Both the position numbers and the translations under genes were made by a program. DNA of 64,000 nt, taken from NCBI GenBank assembly GCA_049115735.1, contig JAGDZP010000021.1, forward strand, positions 186,001 through 250,000, read 5' to 3'. Below the pieces are notes generated by a model. It searched no databases and was not told where the DNA came from. It was given only the letters and a program-made list of their open reading frames with translations. Position 1 is the first letter of the stretch. The number at the start of each line of letters is the position of its first letter. Below are positions 16,550 through 25,571 of the stretch, in pieces. This DNA comes from CAXBNB01 sp049115735 (GTDB taxonomy: Bacteria; Bacteroidota; Bacteroidia; Cytophagales; Cyclobacteriaceae).

Positions 16550-17226
16550 GAGTCTTTCGAAAATTTATATCCCATACCGTAGATCGTATTGAGATAATCC
16601 TGTCCTCCTGAATTGGTAATTTTTCTCCGTAGGTTTTTGATATGCTGATACACAAAATCATGAGAATCCAGCGAGTCAACAAAATCACCCCAAAGGTGTT
16701 CAGCGATGGACTGTTTGGTTAGAATTCGGTTTTTATTGGCAATGAAATAAACGAGCAATTCGTACTCCTTTCTTGTCAGATCAAGGGATTGGTTATTTAC
16801 CTTGGTTTCAAAGGTGTCCGGGTTAATTTCAATATCTTCAAATCGTATCAGATTATCTCCATCAAAGTTCTTTCTCCTGAAAACTGACTTGATCCTGGCA
16901 TTTAGCTCTGGTAAGAAGAATGGTTTGGTAATATAATCATCAGCACCCAGATCAAGTCCCTCTATTTTGTCTTCCATGGAGTTTTTTGCGGAAATGATCA
17001 AAATACCAGATTTAATATTTCGTGATTTGATATTGCTTAAAATATCTATGCCAGAGCCGTCAGGTAGCATAATGTCCAATAAGATAACATCATATTCAAA
17101 GGCAGATAGTTTTTCCAGTGCTTTGTATTTGTTTTCTGCTGATTCACAAAGAACACCCTCCTGCGTCAGATAGGTCATCATATTCGACCTCAGTTCATTG
17201 TTATCTTCTATGATCAGTATTTTCAT
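16546..17226 (-). CDS. OmpR/PhoB-type response regulator
   Basis: The receiver domain (about residues 1-118) has the acidic pair E7-D8, the phosphorylation site D51 in VILLDIMLP, and the conserved lysine K101 in ITKPF. The C-terminal winged helix (about 130-226) has the recognition-helix region DSHDFVYQHIKNLRRKI and the wing TIYGMGYKF. It is the first gene of the regulator-kinase-receptor unit. A direct repeat in its own promoter region suggests autoregulation. Confidence 0.95.
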   Translation of the reverse strand: MKILIIEDNNELRSNMMTYLTQEGVLCESAENKYKALEKLSAFEYDVILLDIMLPDGSGIDILSNIKSRNIKSGILIISAKNSMEDKIEGLDLGADDYITKPFFLPELNARIKSVFRRKNFDGDNLIRFEDIEINPDTFETKVNNQSLDLTRKEYELLVYFIANKNRILTKQSIAEHLWGDFVDSLDSHDFVYQHIKNLRRKITNSGGQDYLNTIYGMGYKFSKDS

Positions 17227-17293
17227 TTTGTTTCTGTCCCAGGGTTGAGGACGGCAAATAGCCCTTTTCCAATTTCAAATTAAACATGCATTT

Positions 17294-17310
17294 TTGAAGA
17301 AATCTTGAAG
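17294..17310 (-). promoter_or_regulatory. direct-repeat operator before the response-regulator gene
   Basis: In gene direction the sequence is CTTCAAGATTTCTTCAAA, two CTTCAA half-sites with an 11-base period, about 70-85 bases before the regulator start. It matches the repeat before the receptor gene at 15233-15249 in 16 of 18 positions. It could also affect the divergent DivIC/FtsB-like gene. Confidence 0.5.
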
Positions 17311-17398
17311 ATTTCCCTGGCGTGCTATATAAAATGACAAACCCTAAACTTGGATTTTTAATCTAGGAATCAATAATTTAGTGCAAACATTGCCAAGG

Positions 17399-17692
17399 AT
17401 GCTCAAAAAACTTCCAAAATTTACCCGAAACATATATTTCATCTGTGGTGTCTTGTTTGTTGGCTGGATGCTTTTCTTTGATGCCAACGACTTCTATTCC
17501 CAATATCAATTGAAAAAGAAACTCACTGATTTAGAAAATCAGCGAAATCACTACATCCAGGAGATAGAAAAGGTGAAGAAGGATAGAGAAGCGTTGTTGA
17601 ACGATAAATCTCAGCTTGAAAGGTTTGCCAGGGAGAAATATTATATGAAAAAGGAAGGGGAGGAAGTTTTTATTGTTGTTGAAGAAGAATAG
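17399..17692 (+). CDS. DivIC/FtsB-like septum formation initiator
   Basis: This 97-residue bitopic protein has a short cytoplasmic start, one membrane helix (about residues 12-30, ending LFFDANDF) and a coiled coil from about residue 35 (LKKKLTDLENQRNHYIQEIE), then the family block LERFAREKYYMKKEGEEVF. That is the plan and size of FtsB/DivIC, which bridge FtsL and FtsQ in the divisome. A GTG six codons upstream at 17381 is an alternative start. The next gene begins 25 bases after the stop. Confidence 0.88.
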   Translation: MLKKLPKFTRNIYFICGVLFVGWMLFFDANDFYSQYQLKKKLTDLENQRNHYIQEIEKVKKDREALLNDKSQLERFAREKYYMKKEGEEVFIVVEEE

Positions 17693-17717
17693 TAGAATTT
17701 TGAATACCCACATACGT

Positions 17718-18239
17718 ATGAAAAAGCTATTAATAATTGCTGTAGTTACATTTCTGTCGGTTTCTGTTTCACACGCCCAGACTCAAAATGAAATTGGCGA
17801 TCGTTCAGATTGGCAAGACAGGATTTTTACCGGTGGTAATGTTGGTTTTCAGTTTGGTACCATCACAAACATAAATCTATCCCCAACGCTGGGCTATAGG
17901 ATCACTAATGCGTTTTCTGCTGGTGTTGGTGTCAGCTACGTATATCAAAAATTTGCGAGTATTTCCAGGACTCATTACGGAGGCAATGTATTTGCGAGGT
18001 ATAATATCACACAACAGTTTTTTGCAATGACACAATACGAAAGTCTTAGTATTGATGTAGGTGGTAGCCGGCGCATAGGATTGAATAGTTTTATGGTCGG
18101 TGGTGGTATTCAGCAGCCCCTGGGAGGAAATGCAGTTGCATCGTTTACAGTGCTATACAACCTGTCTTACGACGAGACCAAGCCGACTATCTATGACAGT
18201 CCGATAGTAATTGGTGGTGGTATTACTTTAGGGTTTTAA
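17718..18239 (+). CDS. outer-membrane beta-barrel (porin-like) protein
   Basis: The start at the ATG at 17718 gives a signal peptide (MKKLLIIAVVTFLSVSVSHA-Q). The roughly 155-residue mature protein alternates polar and aromatic residues in about eight strands (GGNVGFQFGTITNINLSPTL, YRITNAFSAGVGVSYVYQ) and ends in GGGITLGF, an outer-membrane insertion-type ending with C-terminal phenylalanine. It looks like the small eight-stranded barrels common in Bacteroidota. Function unknown. Its last four bases overlap the end of the convergent Ldh-family gene. Confidence 0.8.
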   Translation: MKKLLIIAVVTFLSVSVSHAQTQNEIGDRSDWQDRIFTGGNVGFQFGTITNINLSPTLGYRITNAFSAGVGVSYVYQKFASISRTHYGGNVFARYNITQQFFAMTQYESLSIDVGGSRRIGLNSFMVGGGIQQPLGGNAVASFTVLYNLSYDETKPTIYDSPIVIGGGITLGF

Positions 18240-19309
18240 AATTCTAACCCAAGTTTCTCAGCAACTGATTTCAAGTCCTTAACCACAGGATCGAGCAGCG
18301 GGATGCCGTTGACTTTTCTCTCGACTTCCATCTCTCTTTCAGGATCACCGGGGATGATTACCTTCTCCTGACCTTCTATGGTTTCAGCTCGTCTGAATCT
18401 CTCAATCCAGTTGTCCATGTGATTCAAAAAATCTTCCTTAGGCCTAAAGGCATCAACTCTCATTGCCCCGAAGAAATGTCCTATTCCATCTCCAACCTGA
18501 TCGTCAGTTAGCTCGACATAGCTCACAAACGGGGGAGCCCAGGGCCCATAGTTTGCTCCGGATAGTACGGCAGAGAATATGTCTACAATCGAACCAAGAA
18601 TATAGCCTTTGTGCGATCCGCGCTCACGGTCTCCACCCAGAGGTAGCAATGCGCCACCTTTTTTCACTCCAAAAGAATCAGTGGTAACATTTCCTGATTC
18701 GTCTTGTACCCACCCGGTAGGACAATCCATATTTTTTCTTTGAAGAATTTCCAGCTTACCATTGGCGGCAGTGGTAGTGGCCATATCCGCTACAAAAGCC
18801 GGTTGGCTTTTCGCCGGAATAGATACAGAAATTGGGTTGGTCCCCAGCATTCTCTCCTTGGAAAAAGTAGGAGAAACCAAAGGGCTGGCATTGGTCATAG
18901 ATATCCCTATCATATCATGCTCCAGTGCCATCATGGAGTGAAATCCTGCAATTCCATAGTGGTTTGAATTTTTGACAGACACCCAGCCAGTGCCCACATT
19001 TTTAGCTTTCTCTATGGCAATCTCCATGGCTTTTGGACCGGCCACCAGACCAAGAGCAGCATCACCATCTACCACTGCAGTGGAGGGTGTTTCATGTACC
19101 ACCTTAATGTCAGGGGTAGGGTTGATTCTGTCAGCCTCCCAAAGACGGAGATATCCTGACAAACGTGCAATACCATGAGAATCTACGCCTCTTAGGTCTG
19201 CAGAAATTAAAACCCTTGCAGCCAATTCAGCCATCTCTTCATTCGACCCAATCTTGCGAAAGGTATCATGAATAAATTGCTCTAATTTTTTGTATGAATA
19301 TGTTTTCAT
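18236..19309 (-). CDS. Ldh-family NAD(P)-dependent oxidoreductase
   Basis: The 357 residues match the malate/L-lactate dehydrogenase family 2 (YlbC/YjmC/ComC type), which is unrelated to classical MDH and reduces 2-oxo acids with NAD(P)H. Marks are LRGVDSHGIARLSGYL near residues 52-70, GWVSVKNSNHYGIAGFHSMM near 125-145 (histidine and asparagine of the active site), and the MLGTNPISVSIPA block. No signal peptide is present. Substrate (malate, lactate, ureidoglycolate, or a sugar-acid-derived 2-oxo acid) cannot be read off. Its nearest same-strand neighbour, the secreted protein gene, lies 45 bases upstream. Confidence 0.9.
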   Translation of the reverse strand: MKTYSYKKLEQFIHDTFRKIGSNEEMAELAARVLISADLRGVDSHGIARLSGYLRLWEADRINPTPDIKVVHETPSTAVVDGDAALGLVAGPKAMEIAIEKAKNVGTGWVSVKNSNHYGIAGFHSMMALEHDMIGISMTNASPLVSPTFSKERMLGTNPISVSIPAKSQPAFVADMATTTAANGKLEILQRKNMDCPTGWVQDESGNVTTDSFGVKKGGALLPLGGDRERGSHKGYILGSIVDIFSAVLSGANYGPWAPPFVSYVELTDDQVGDGIGHFFGAMRVDAFRPKEDFLNHMDNWIERFRRAETIEGQEKVIIPGDPEREMEVERKVNGIPLLDPVVKDLKSVAEKLGLEF

Positions 19310-19353
19310 ATTTTACTTCCCTTCTAGCGAATTCCCCAAAAACCTCCGCCTAT

Positions 19354-20127
19354 TTATAATAATATTCTTTTACCCAATTCAGACAATGAACTTTTCCATT
19401 TCTTTAAATCGATTTCAAAATGAAAGTCTCCTAGTTCATCAACACTGCGATTTGCATGATTAGAGCACCTTCCTAGTGAAAGTTCTAACTTCTGATTTTT
19501 TGGGATGAAATTCAAATACTCTAATTCAACACCGAATTCTAAGCAGTCTTTGTAAATCCAATTCATGTTGCCATAATACTCAGAATCCTCATCTGAAACA
19601 CTTTCAGAATTCAATATTAATTGAACCTCCTTAAGTTTATCGCTAATTATATTTCGTTTCTGATCACTTAGTTGTTTTGCAAGTTTTTTCTGGCCTTTTT
19701 GTGTGAACAAGCTTTGTAAATCAAGAATTTCCCCTGTTTCTAAGTCAAAATTATAAGTCATCGAATATTGTTCGCAATATGCACCACAGAATTCTCCAAG
19801 CATGGTGACAGAGTACAATTTAGAATCGAGCAATTCAAGTTTAAAACTCATGTCAGATGTTGCTGGCATTAGACGAGTCTCAGTTTGCCATATATTTTCA
19901 AATATGCTATTTTTTTCTTCTCCATAATCTAATCTGAGTTGATCTTTTATGAGGTATGAGTTAATATCAGAGACAACCTTCTGGTTCATTCCAGTTAGTA
20001 TTGGAAATGAATAGACTTGTTGTGGAAATGAAGGGTTTTTTTCAGTCAATTCATTTACCTCGAATTTCTGAGCATACCCAGGTATTGTAATTATCAAAGC
20101 CAAAACGATCAAAATGAATGGTTTCAT
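19354..20127 (-). CDS. secreted protein, DUF4163/DUF3298 (RsiV)-like
   Basis: A signal peptide (residues 1-19, ending GYA-Q) precedes about 238 residues. The segment with IWQTETRLMPATSDMSFKLE, then YSVTMLGEFCGAYCEQYSMT, then FDLETGEILDLQSLF resembles the DUF4163-DUF3298 arrangement of RsiV-type exported proteins, in which the LETG-type turn is conserved. Two cysteines in FCGAYCEQ could form a disulfide or bind metal. The assignment is tentative. It lies six bases after the Ppx/GppA gene on the same strand, so the pair is probably cotranscribed. Base composition is more AT-rich than its neighbours. Confidence 0.6.
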   Translation of the reverse strand: MKPFILIVLALIITIPGYAQKFEVNELTEKNPSFPQQVYSFPILTGMNQKVVSDINSYLIKDQLRLDYGEEKNSIFENIWQTETRLMPATSDMSFKLELLDSKLYSVTMLGEFCGAYCEQYSMTYNFDLETGEILDLQSLFTQKGQKKLAKQLSDQKRNIISDKLKEVQLILNSESVSDEDSEYYGNMNWIYKDCLEFGVELEYLNFIPKNQKLELSLGRCSNHANRSVDELGDFHFEIDLKKWKSSLSELGKRILL

Positions 20128-20133
20128 TTCTCT

Positions 20134-21048
20134 TTAATTCTTTAAATTTTCAGAGGTGTTTCCAAAAAGTATCCCCTCCTTCAACGCAAATTGAGAAACC
20201 CTCAATTTAGAAATGTCCAATTGGGTAATGAGGAACTTGACTAGCAATGATGCCACGACAATCATATCAACCCGCATTTCGATCATCCCTGGAATGGCCA
20301 GTCGTTCATCCCTTTTGGATGTGGTCAATTTCTGGCATGTTGCTTCGAAATAATCGAGTGGAATCTCATGGTCTTCCGGAGTTAATTCCACCGTTTCCAA
20401 AAGCATATCCTGTAATGTATCAAATGATCCGGCAGAGCCAATCATAGATTTCACCTTATGCCTTCTACATTCCTGCAATACCTCAGACAATTGTTCGGTC
20501 AGATAGATAATCAGTGAGTCAATTTCTTCCGGCGAGATTGGATCAGAAGTATGGAATTTGTCCATCAGCCTTTGGCCACCAATCTCAAGGCTTCTCATCC
20601 ATAAAAATTCTTTACTATTCGCAATAATAAACTCCACACTGCCTCCGCCAATGTCTATGATCAGCTCAGCACCCTCATCAAAAGTGAGATAATGCTTCAC
20701 TCCCAAATAAATGAGATTTGCTTCTTCTTCACCTGATAATACTTGAACATCAAATCCTGTTTGGTTCGCAACTTTGTTGATAAAAATATCCTTGTTACCA
20801 GCATTTCGGACTGCACTGGTAGCGGTAACAACTGTTTCATCTACTTGAAAGCGATTTATTACCTCCTTGTAATATAGTAGAGTTTGCACGGCTCGTTCCG
20901 CTGCATCATCTGCTATTATGCCCTTGCTGATCCCTCCCATACCTAATCGAACCGCCTTTTTTTCATTGTGCAGGGTTTCACCAGTGCGATCGTCGGCAAT
21001 CACAAGGTTGAAGGTATTGGTACCGATATCTATTACAGCTTGAAGCAT
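20134..21048 (-). CDS. Ppx/GppA family phosphatase
   Basis: The 304 residues form the two-lobed actin-like ATPase fold of exopolyphosphatase/guanosine pentaphosphatase. They include the phosphate-1 loop AVIDIGTNTFNLVIAD near the start, ATSAVRNAGN near residue 75, the catalytic-glutamate region LSGEEEANLIYLG, and the phosphate-2 loop LIIDIGGGSVEFI near 138. The protein lacks the C-terminal HD-like extension of long Ppx enzymes, as is usual in Bacteroidota. It probably hydrolyses polyphosphate or (p)ppGpp-related nucleotides. Confidence 0.93.
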   Translation of the reverse strand: MLQAVIDIGTNTFNLVIADDRTGETLHNEKKAVRLGMGGISKGIIADDAAERAVQTLLYYKEVINRFQVDETVVTATSAVRNAGNKDIFINKVANQTGFDVQVLSGEEEANLIYLGVKHYLTFDEGAELIIDIGGGSVEFIIANSKEFLWMRSLEIGGQRLMDKFHTSDPISPEEIDSLIIYLTEQLSEVLQECRRHKVKSMIGSAGSFDTLQDMLLETVELTPEDHEIPLDYFEATCQKLTTSKRDERLAIPGMIEMRVDMIVVASLLVKFLITQLDISKLRVSQFALKEGILFGNTSENLKN

Positions 21049-21167
21049 TCTCTCAGATTCGGGGCGAATTTAGAACAAAATGACCATACTACTGATCAAT
21101 GAAGAAATGTATTCAAATAGCTAACAAATGATAGTTTTTATGCACTTCAAATACGATTATCAATCAC

Positions 21168-21175
21168 TATATTTG
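21168..21175 (+). promoter_or_regulatory. -7 box for the acyl-CoA carboxylase gene
   Basis: TATATTTG is a perfect TAnnTTTG element and sits 24 bases before the ATG. The expected -33 position (21145-21148) reads CTTC, so only the -7 element is good. Confidence 0.5.
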
Positions 21176-21198
21176 GGTAAATCCAAACAGTCCTAATA

Positions 21199-22758
21199 AT
21201 GGCTTTGAAAACAACCGAAGAAAAAATATCCTACCTGGAAAGTTTAAATAAGGAAGCACTACTTGGTGGAGGGGAAAAAAGAATTGAAGCCCAACATAAG
21301 AAGGGTAAACTTACGGCAAGGGAGCGCATCGACTTGTTATTGGATCCGGGAACATTCCAGGAAGTTGGCAAGTTGGTAACCCATCGTGCGACAGATTTTG
21401 GTTTGGAAAAACAAAAGTATCTGGGTGATGGCGTGGTAACCGGTTACGGCGAAATAGACGGTCGGTTGGTATATCTGTTTAGTCAGGATTTTACGATTTT
21501 TGGTGGTTCACTATCAGAGGCATATGCTGAAAAAATCGTAAAGATCATGGATATGTCCATGAAAAATGGTGCTCCCGTTATAGGCCTCAACGATTCGGGC
21601 GGAGCTAGAATTCAGGAGGGAGTCGTATCCTTAGGAGGTTATGCAGATATTTTCTATCGCAATACCCTGGCATCCGGTGTTGTGCCTCAAATCTCGGCCA
21701 TAATGGGCCCCTGTGCAGGTGGAGCAGTATATTCTCCAGCTATTACAGATTTTATCATGATGGTTGAGAATTCGTCCTACATGTTTGTAACAGGCCCGAA
21801 TGTGGTGAAGACGGTTACACAAGAGGATGTAACCTCTGAAGAACTCGGTGGTGCTTCTGCTCATAGTACAAAAAGTGGCGTCACTCATTTTTCTTGCGCA
21901 AATGAAGTAGAGTGCATTAAGAATATCAGAAGGCTCCTGAGCTATATGCCGCAAAATTGTGAGGAAGAAACGGAGAGATTTCCATATAACAGCGAAAAGT
22001 CGGAGGTAAGGGAGGTTCTTGATAGCATAGTACCTGCTAGTCCAAACCAGCCTTATGATATTAAGGAAGTGATTGATGGTATAGTAGATGCGGATTCTTT
22101 TCTTGAGGTGCACAAGGACTTTGCTGAAAATATTGTGGTGGGTTTTGCACGTTTGGCAGGACGAAGCATAGGCATAGTTGCTAATCAGCCGGCAAGTCTT
22201 GCAGGTGTATTGGATATAGATTCGAGCACAAAAGGGGCCAGGTTTGTCCGTTTTTGCGATTGTTTCAATATACCGCTTTTGGTGCTGGAAGATGTGCCGG
22301 GATTCCTGCCTGGTACGGATCAGGAATGGAATGCCATCATCACCAATGGGGCTAAATTACTTTATGCATTCAGTGAGGCTACTGTGCCGCGTGTAACCGT
22401 GATAACCAGAAAAGCCTACGGTGGTGCCTATGACGTGATGAACTCCAAGCACATTGGTGCGGATGTGAACTATGCCTGGCCCACCGCGGAAATCGCTGTG
22501 ATGGGGGCGAAAGGAGCAGCAGAAATCATTTTCAGAAAAGAAATAAAAGATGCTGAAGACCCAGAAGTCGAGCTGCAAGAGAAAATTGACGAGTACACCG
22601 AAAAGTTTGCTAATCCTTATATTGCCGCAAGCCGAGGCTATATCGACGAGGTGATTTTGCCGCACAACACACGACTAAAATTGATAGCTTCATTCAAAAT
22701 GTTGGAAAATAAAGTTGCTAAATTGCCGCGCAAGAAGCATGGAAACATTCCGCTTTGA
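21199..22758 (+). CDS. acyl-CoA carboxylase beta subunit (carboxyltransferase)
   Basis: The 519-residue protein is a full-length biotin-dependent carboxyltransferase beta subunit of the propionyl-CoA/methylcrotonyl-CoA group. The N-terminal half binds the acyl-CoA (GKLTARERIDLLLDPGTFQE, GLNDSGGARIQEGV, GPCAGGAVYSPA). The C-terminal half binds carboxybiotin (RFCDCFNIPLLVLEDVPGFLPG, RKAYGGAYDVMNSKH). The YSPAITDF and ED-PGF blocks favour propionyl-CoA carboxylase, that is propionate, odd-chain and branched-chain catabolism leading to methylmalonyl-CoA. The biotin-carrying alpha subunit is not in the window. Confidence 0.93.
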   Translation: MALKTTEEKISYLESLNKEALLGGGEKRIEAQHKKGKLTARERIDLLLDPGTFQEVGKLVTHRATDFGLEKQKYLGDGVVTGYGEIDGRLVYLFSQDFTIFGGSLSEAYAEKIVKIMDMSMKNGAPVIGLNDSGGARIQEGVVSLGGYADIFYRNTLASGVVPQISAIMGPCAGGAVYSPAITDFIMMVENSSYMFVTGPNVVKTVTQEDVTSEELGGASAHSTKSGVTHFSCANEVECIKNIRRLLSYMPQNCEEETERFPYNSEKSEVREVLDSIVPASPNQPYDIKEVIDGIVDADSFLEVHKDFAENIVVGFARLAGRSIGIVANQPASLAGVLDIDSSTKGARFVRFCDCFNIPLLVLEDVPGFLPGTDQEWNAIITNGAKLLYAFSEATVPRVTVITRKAYGGAYDVMNSKHIGADVNYAWPTAEIAVMGAKGAAEIIFRKEIKDAEDPEVELQEKIDEYTEKFANPYIAASRGYIDEVILPHNTRLKLIASFKMLENKVAKLPRKKHGNIPL

Positions 22759-22854
22759 TCAATGAAAAATTAACAATGAATAATTAGAAATTTTCTGATT
22801 TCCTGAATCACTAGTCTTTAATCTTGATTCTAAATATCTTGAATCTAACAACAC

Positions 22855-23925
22855 ATGGATAAAAAAAGCAAAAAATTCCTTTTCGATTATTTAAACAACG
22901 CATCTCCAACAGGTTTTGAAACCCCTGGGCAAAAGATCTGGCTCGATTATTTGAAGCCTTTTATTGACACTCATATTTCGGATACCTATGGCTCTGTGGT
23001 AGGCGTCATCAATCCCGATCATGAATACAAAGTAGTGATTGAGGCGCATGCAGATGAAATAGCCTGGTTTGTGAATTACATTACCGATGAGGGATATATC
23101 TATGTGGTACGCAATGGCGGTTCAGATCACATGATTGCTCCCTCCAAACGAGTGGACATTCATACAGCCAAGGGAGTCGTAAAAGGCGTTTTCGGTTGGC
23201 CGGCCATTCATGTGCGTTCGGGAAAAACGGAAACGAAACCTGAGGTTAAGAACATCTTCATCGATGTAGGTTGTAAGACAAAAAAAGAAGTTGAAAAGCT
23301 GGGTATTCATGTGGGTTGCGTTGTGACATTCGATGATGAGGTGATGGAGCTCAACAAGAAGTATGTGACCGGTAGGGCATTAGACAACAGGGTTGGAGGC
23401 TTCATGATTGCTGAAGTAGCCAGACGACTCAAAGAGAAGAAAGTCAAGCTGCCGTTTGGCCTTTATGTCGTGAATGCTGTACAAGAAGAGATAGGGCTAA
23501 GAGGAGCGCAGATGATTGCTGAGAAGATCAAACCGGACGTGGCGATTGTCACTGATGTATGTCATGACACCTGCTCGCCGATGTACGACAAGAAAGTAGA
23601 TGGAGATCAAACGGCTGGAAACGGACCGGTACTCACCTACGGCCCGGCAGTGCAAAACAACCTACTCAATATGGTCATTGATGTAGCTGAAAAGAAAAAG
23701 ATCCCATTTCAAAGGGCTGCAGCTTCCCGCTCTACAGGTACGGATACAGACGCCTTTGCCTACTCCAACGAAGGAGTAGCTTCTGCTTTGATTTCATTGC
23801 CATTAAAGTACATGCACACTACAGTAGAAACGACGCATTACGACGATATCGAAAATGTCATCAAGCTTATGACTGAATTTTTGAAGCAGCTAAAAAGCGG
23901 TCATGATTTTAGGTATATAAGGTAA
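22855..23925 (+). CDS. M42 family metallopeptidase
   Basis: This 356-residue cytosolic aminopeptidase of the glutamyl-aminopeptidase/endoglucanase M42 family carries the expected metal and catalytic residues in order: histidine and aspartate in VIEAHADEIAW, the bridging aspartate in TGRALDNRVGG, the catalytic glutamate pair in AVQEEIGLRGA, an aspartate in IVTDVCHDT, and the last histidine in KYMHTTVE. M42 enzymes form dodecameric tetrahedra that trim short peptides. The next gene overlaps by one base (TAATG). Confidence 0.93.
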   Translation: MDKKSKKFLFDYLNNASPTGFETPGQKIWLDYLKPFIDTHISDTYGSVVGVINPDHEYKVVIEAHADEIAWFVNYITDEGYIYVVRNGGSDHMIAPSKRVDIHTAKGVVKGVFGWPAIHVRSGKTETKPEVKNIFIDVGCKTKKEVEKLGIHVGCVVTFDDEVMELNKKYVTGRALDNRVGGFMIAEVARRLKEKKVKLPFGLYVVNAVQEEIGLRGAQMIAEKIKPDVAIVTDVCHDTCSPMYDKKVDGDQTAGNGPVLTYGPAVQNNLLNMVIDVAEKKKIPFQRAAASRSTGTDTDAFAYSNEGVASALISLPLKYMHTTVETTHYDDIENVIKLMTEFLKQLKSGHDFRYIR

Positions 23926-24476
23926 TGAAAACGATTCCAGAGATTTATTCGGAGTTCTTACTTGGTAATGTATCATTTCATAGAAGAATAGAACATGACC
24001 TATTTCAGGAGTCACTAAAATTCTATATGGATGAAAAATATTGTGCCTCTGCAAGTATTTCTTCAGTATTATTCGAAATGATATTTACTGAAAGGCTTAT
24101 CAGGGAAACAAGTAATCCACCGAATTTTATTCCAAGCCAAAAAAATGTTAATGAACAATTAACCAATTTAAAGCGAAAAGATAACGAAGTGACAAATATC
24201 GAGAAATTAAATTTTCGAAAAATCACCAAATCTCTTGTTGAACTTGGGATAATCAATCATGAGGAAAAAATGGAACAAGACGAATTTTATTCAACAATCC
24301 GCAATCCGGTGTTGCATGGTTTGACCTCTCGACTCTTTATGACTTTCATCGGACGTGCCCCGCAAAGCACTTTCGAAATTGATTTGAAGTATGATGATAT
24401 ATATAAGGAAGCAGCTAAAATGCTTATAGAAAAGATTTATTCGTTAATGTCCAACAAAACTCTAGTGAAAGGTTGA
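23925..24476 (+). CDS. hypothetical protein, mainly helical
   Basis: The family is not recognised. The 183 residues contain no signal peptide or membrane helix and are predicted largely helical, with many charged residues (SVLFEMIFTERLIRETSNPP, then EKLNFRKITKSLVELGI). The phrase FYSTIRNPVLHGLTSRL resembles the I-R-N-x-x-x-H-G motif of HEPN-type and similar helical domains, but I do not assert that. The start codon overlaps the stop of the peptidase gene by one base, which suggests translational coupling. The gene is clearly more AT-rich than the peptidase gene. Confidence 0.65.
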   Translation: MKTIPEIYSEFLLGNVSFHRRIEHDLFQESLKFYMDEKYCASASISSVLFEMIFTERLIRETSNPPNFIPSQKNVNEQLTNLKRKDNEVTNIEKLNFRKITKSLVELGIINHEEKMEQDEFYSTIRNPVLHGLTSRLFMTFIGRAPQSTFEIDLKYDDIYKEAAKMLIEKIYSLMSNKTLVKG

Positions 24477-24530
24477 AAATGTAATGTCCATTTTGATACT
24501 TCCTTTTCGATCTAAATAAAAATCGATCCC

Positions 24531-24848
24531 ATGGAATACGAATACTTCTCTCAAATCCGTGACAAATACTGCGAGTCATCCATTGACATTACTTCTGGAA
24601 AAATGATGAGCTCAGAGGCGATACAATATAAAGGCAAGGTATTCGCTTTTTTGTCCCGGAAAAACAGAATGGTTTTTAAGCTTGGAAAAGAATTTGACCC
24701 GGTTGAATCGGAAGTAGAAATATACCCGTTTAGTCCTTTCAAAAATAAAAAGCCAATGGGCGGGTGGTTTGAAGCAGACTATGATCAAAAAGACCATTGG
24801 GGAATACTCAGTGAAAAAGCACTGAATCAACTGAAACTAGAACTATGA
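24531..24848 (+). CDS. small TfoX-N/YjbR-like protein
   Basis: The 105 residues resemble the single-domain TfoX N-terminal/YjbR group: GKMMSSEAIQYKGKVFAFLS, then RMVFKLG, then a KPMGGWFEAD block and a C-terminal helix (EKALNQLKLEL). The K-M-M/M-F-G-type start is conserved in that group. Its role is unknown there except for competence regulation by full-length TfoX. The 3' end overlaps the DUF2461 gene by four bases. Confidence 0.6.
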   Translation: MEYEYFSQIRDKYCESSIDITSGKMMSSEAIQYKGKVFAFLSRKNRMVFKLGKEFDPVESEVEIYPFSPFKNKKPMGGWFEADYDQKDHWGILSEKALNQLKLEL

Positions 24849-25501
24849 TCACCAAAAAATACTCAGACTTCTTCAAAGGGTTGGAAAAGAATAACAACCG
24901 CGATTGGTTTCATGAGAACAAGAAATCTTATGAAAAAGAGGTCAAGAAACCGTTCCTGGATTTGCTAGAGGTCTTGCTGCCAGACCTGATGGATTTGAAT
25001 TCGGATATTTCTCCAAATCCGAAGGATGCACTTTTCCGCATCAATCGAGATATTCGTTTTTCAAAGGATAAGACACCCTACAATACCGTCATGAAAGCTG
25101 GCTTTTCTGCAGGGGGTAAAAAGTCGTTTCTCCCTGGATATTATCTCGGAATCAGCGCTGAGAAAATTCATGTAGGAGGAGGGCTTTTCAACCTCAAGGG
25201 ACCTGAGCTCAAATTAGTCAGAAACCTGGTGCTAGAGGACACGGATGAATTTATGTCCATTGTAAATGGGAAATCATTTAGCGGGATGTTTGGTGAACTT
25301 CTTGGAGAAAGGGCAAAAAGGCTGGATGTGAAATATCAGCCCTTGCTCGAACAGACGCCATATATTGCAAACAAGCAGTTCTACGCTATGACAGATTTAG
25401 CTCTGGCCGACCATTATGATTCTAAAGATTTACCCAAAACCATTCTCAAGTATTTTAAGGAAATACATTCTCTGAATACTTTTTTACAAAGGGCATTTTA
25501 G
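24845..25501 (+). CDS. DUF2461 family protein
   Basis: The 218 residues match the conserved DUF2461 (TIGR02453) family: NNNRDWFHENKKSYEKEVKKP at about 15-35, FRINRDIRFSKDKTPYNT at about 64-81, and a GYYLGISAEKIHVGGG block at about 98-113. Function is unknown. It is coupled to the upstream TfoX-like gene (ATGA overlap). Confidence 0.88.
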   Translation: MITKKYSDFFKGLEKNNNRDWFHENKKSYEKEVKKPFLDLLEVLLPDLMDLNSDISPNPKDALFRINRDIRFSKDKTPYNTVMKAGFSAGGKKSFLPGYYLGISAEKIHVGGGLFNLKGPELKLVRNLVLEDTDEFMSIVNGKSFSGMFGELLGERAKRLDVKYQPLLEQTPYIANKQFYAMTDLALADHYDSKDLPKTILKYFKEIHSLNTFLQRAF

Positions 25502-25571
25502 CTTAGGTTTATCAATCTGACATCCTTTAGTAGGGGAATCATAATGAAAAGTCAAGCCTTAAGGATCATGC

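Noticed and set aside
22762..22854. AT-rich AATGAAAAATTAACAATGAATAATTA-like sequence, with a similar patch near 52160-52190
   Set aside because: It is low-complexity intergenic sequence of a kind common in this phylum; similarity between the two patches is too weak to call a repeat family.
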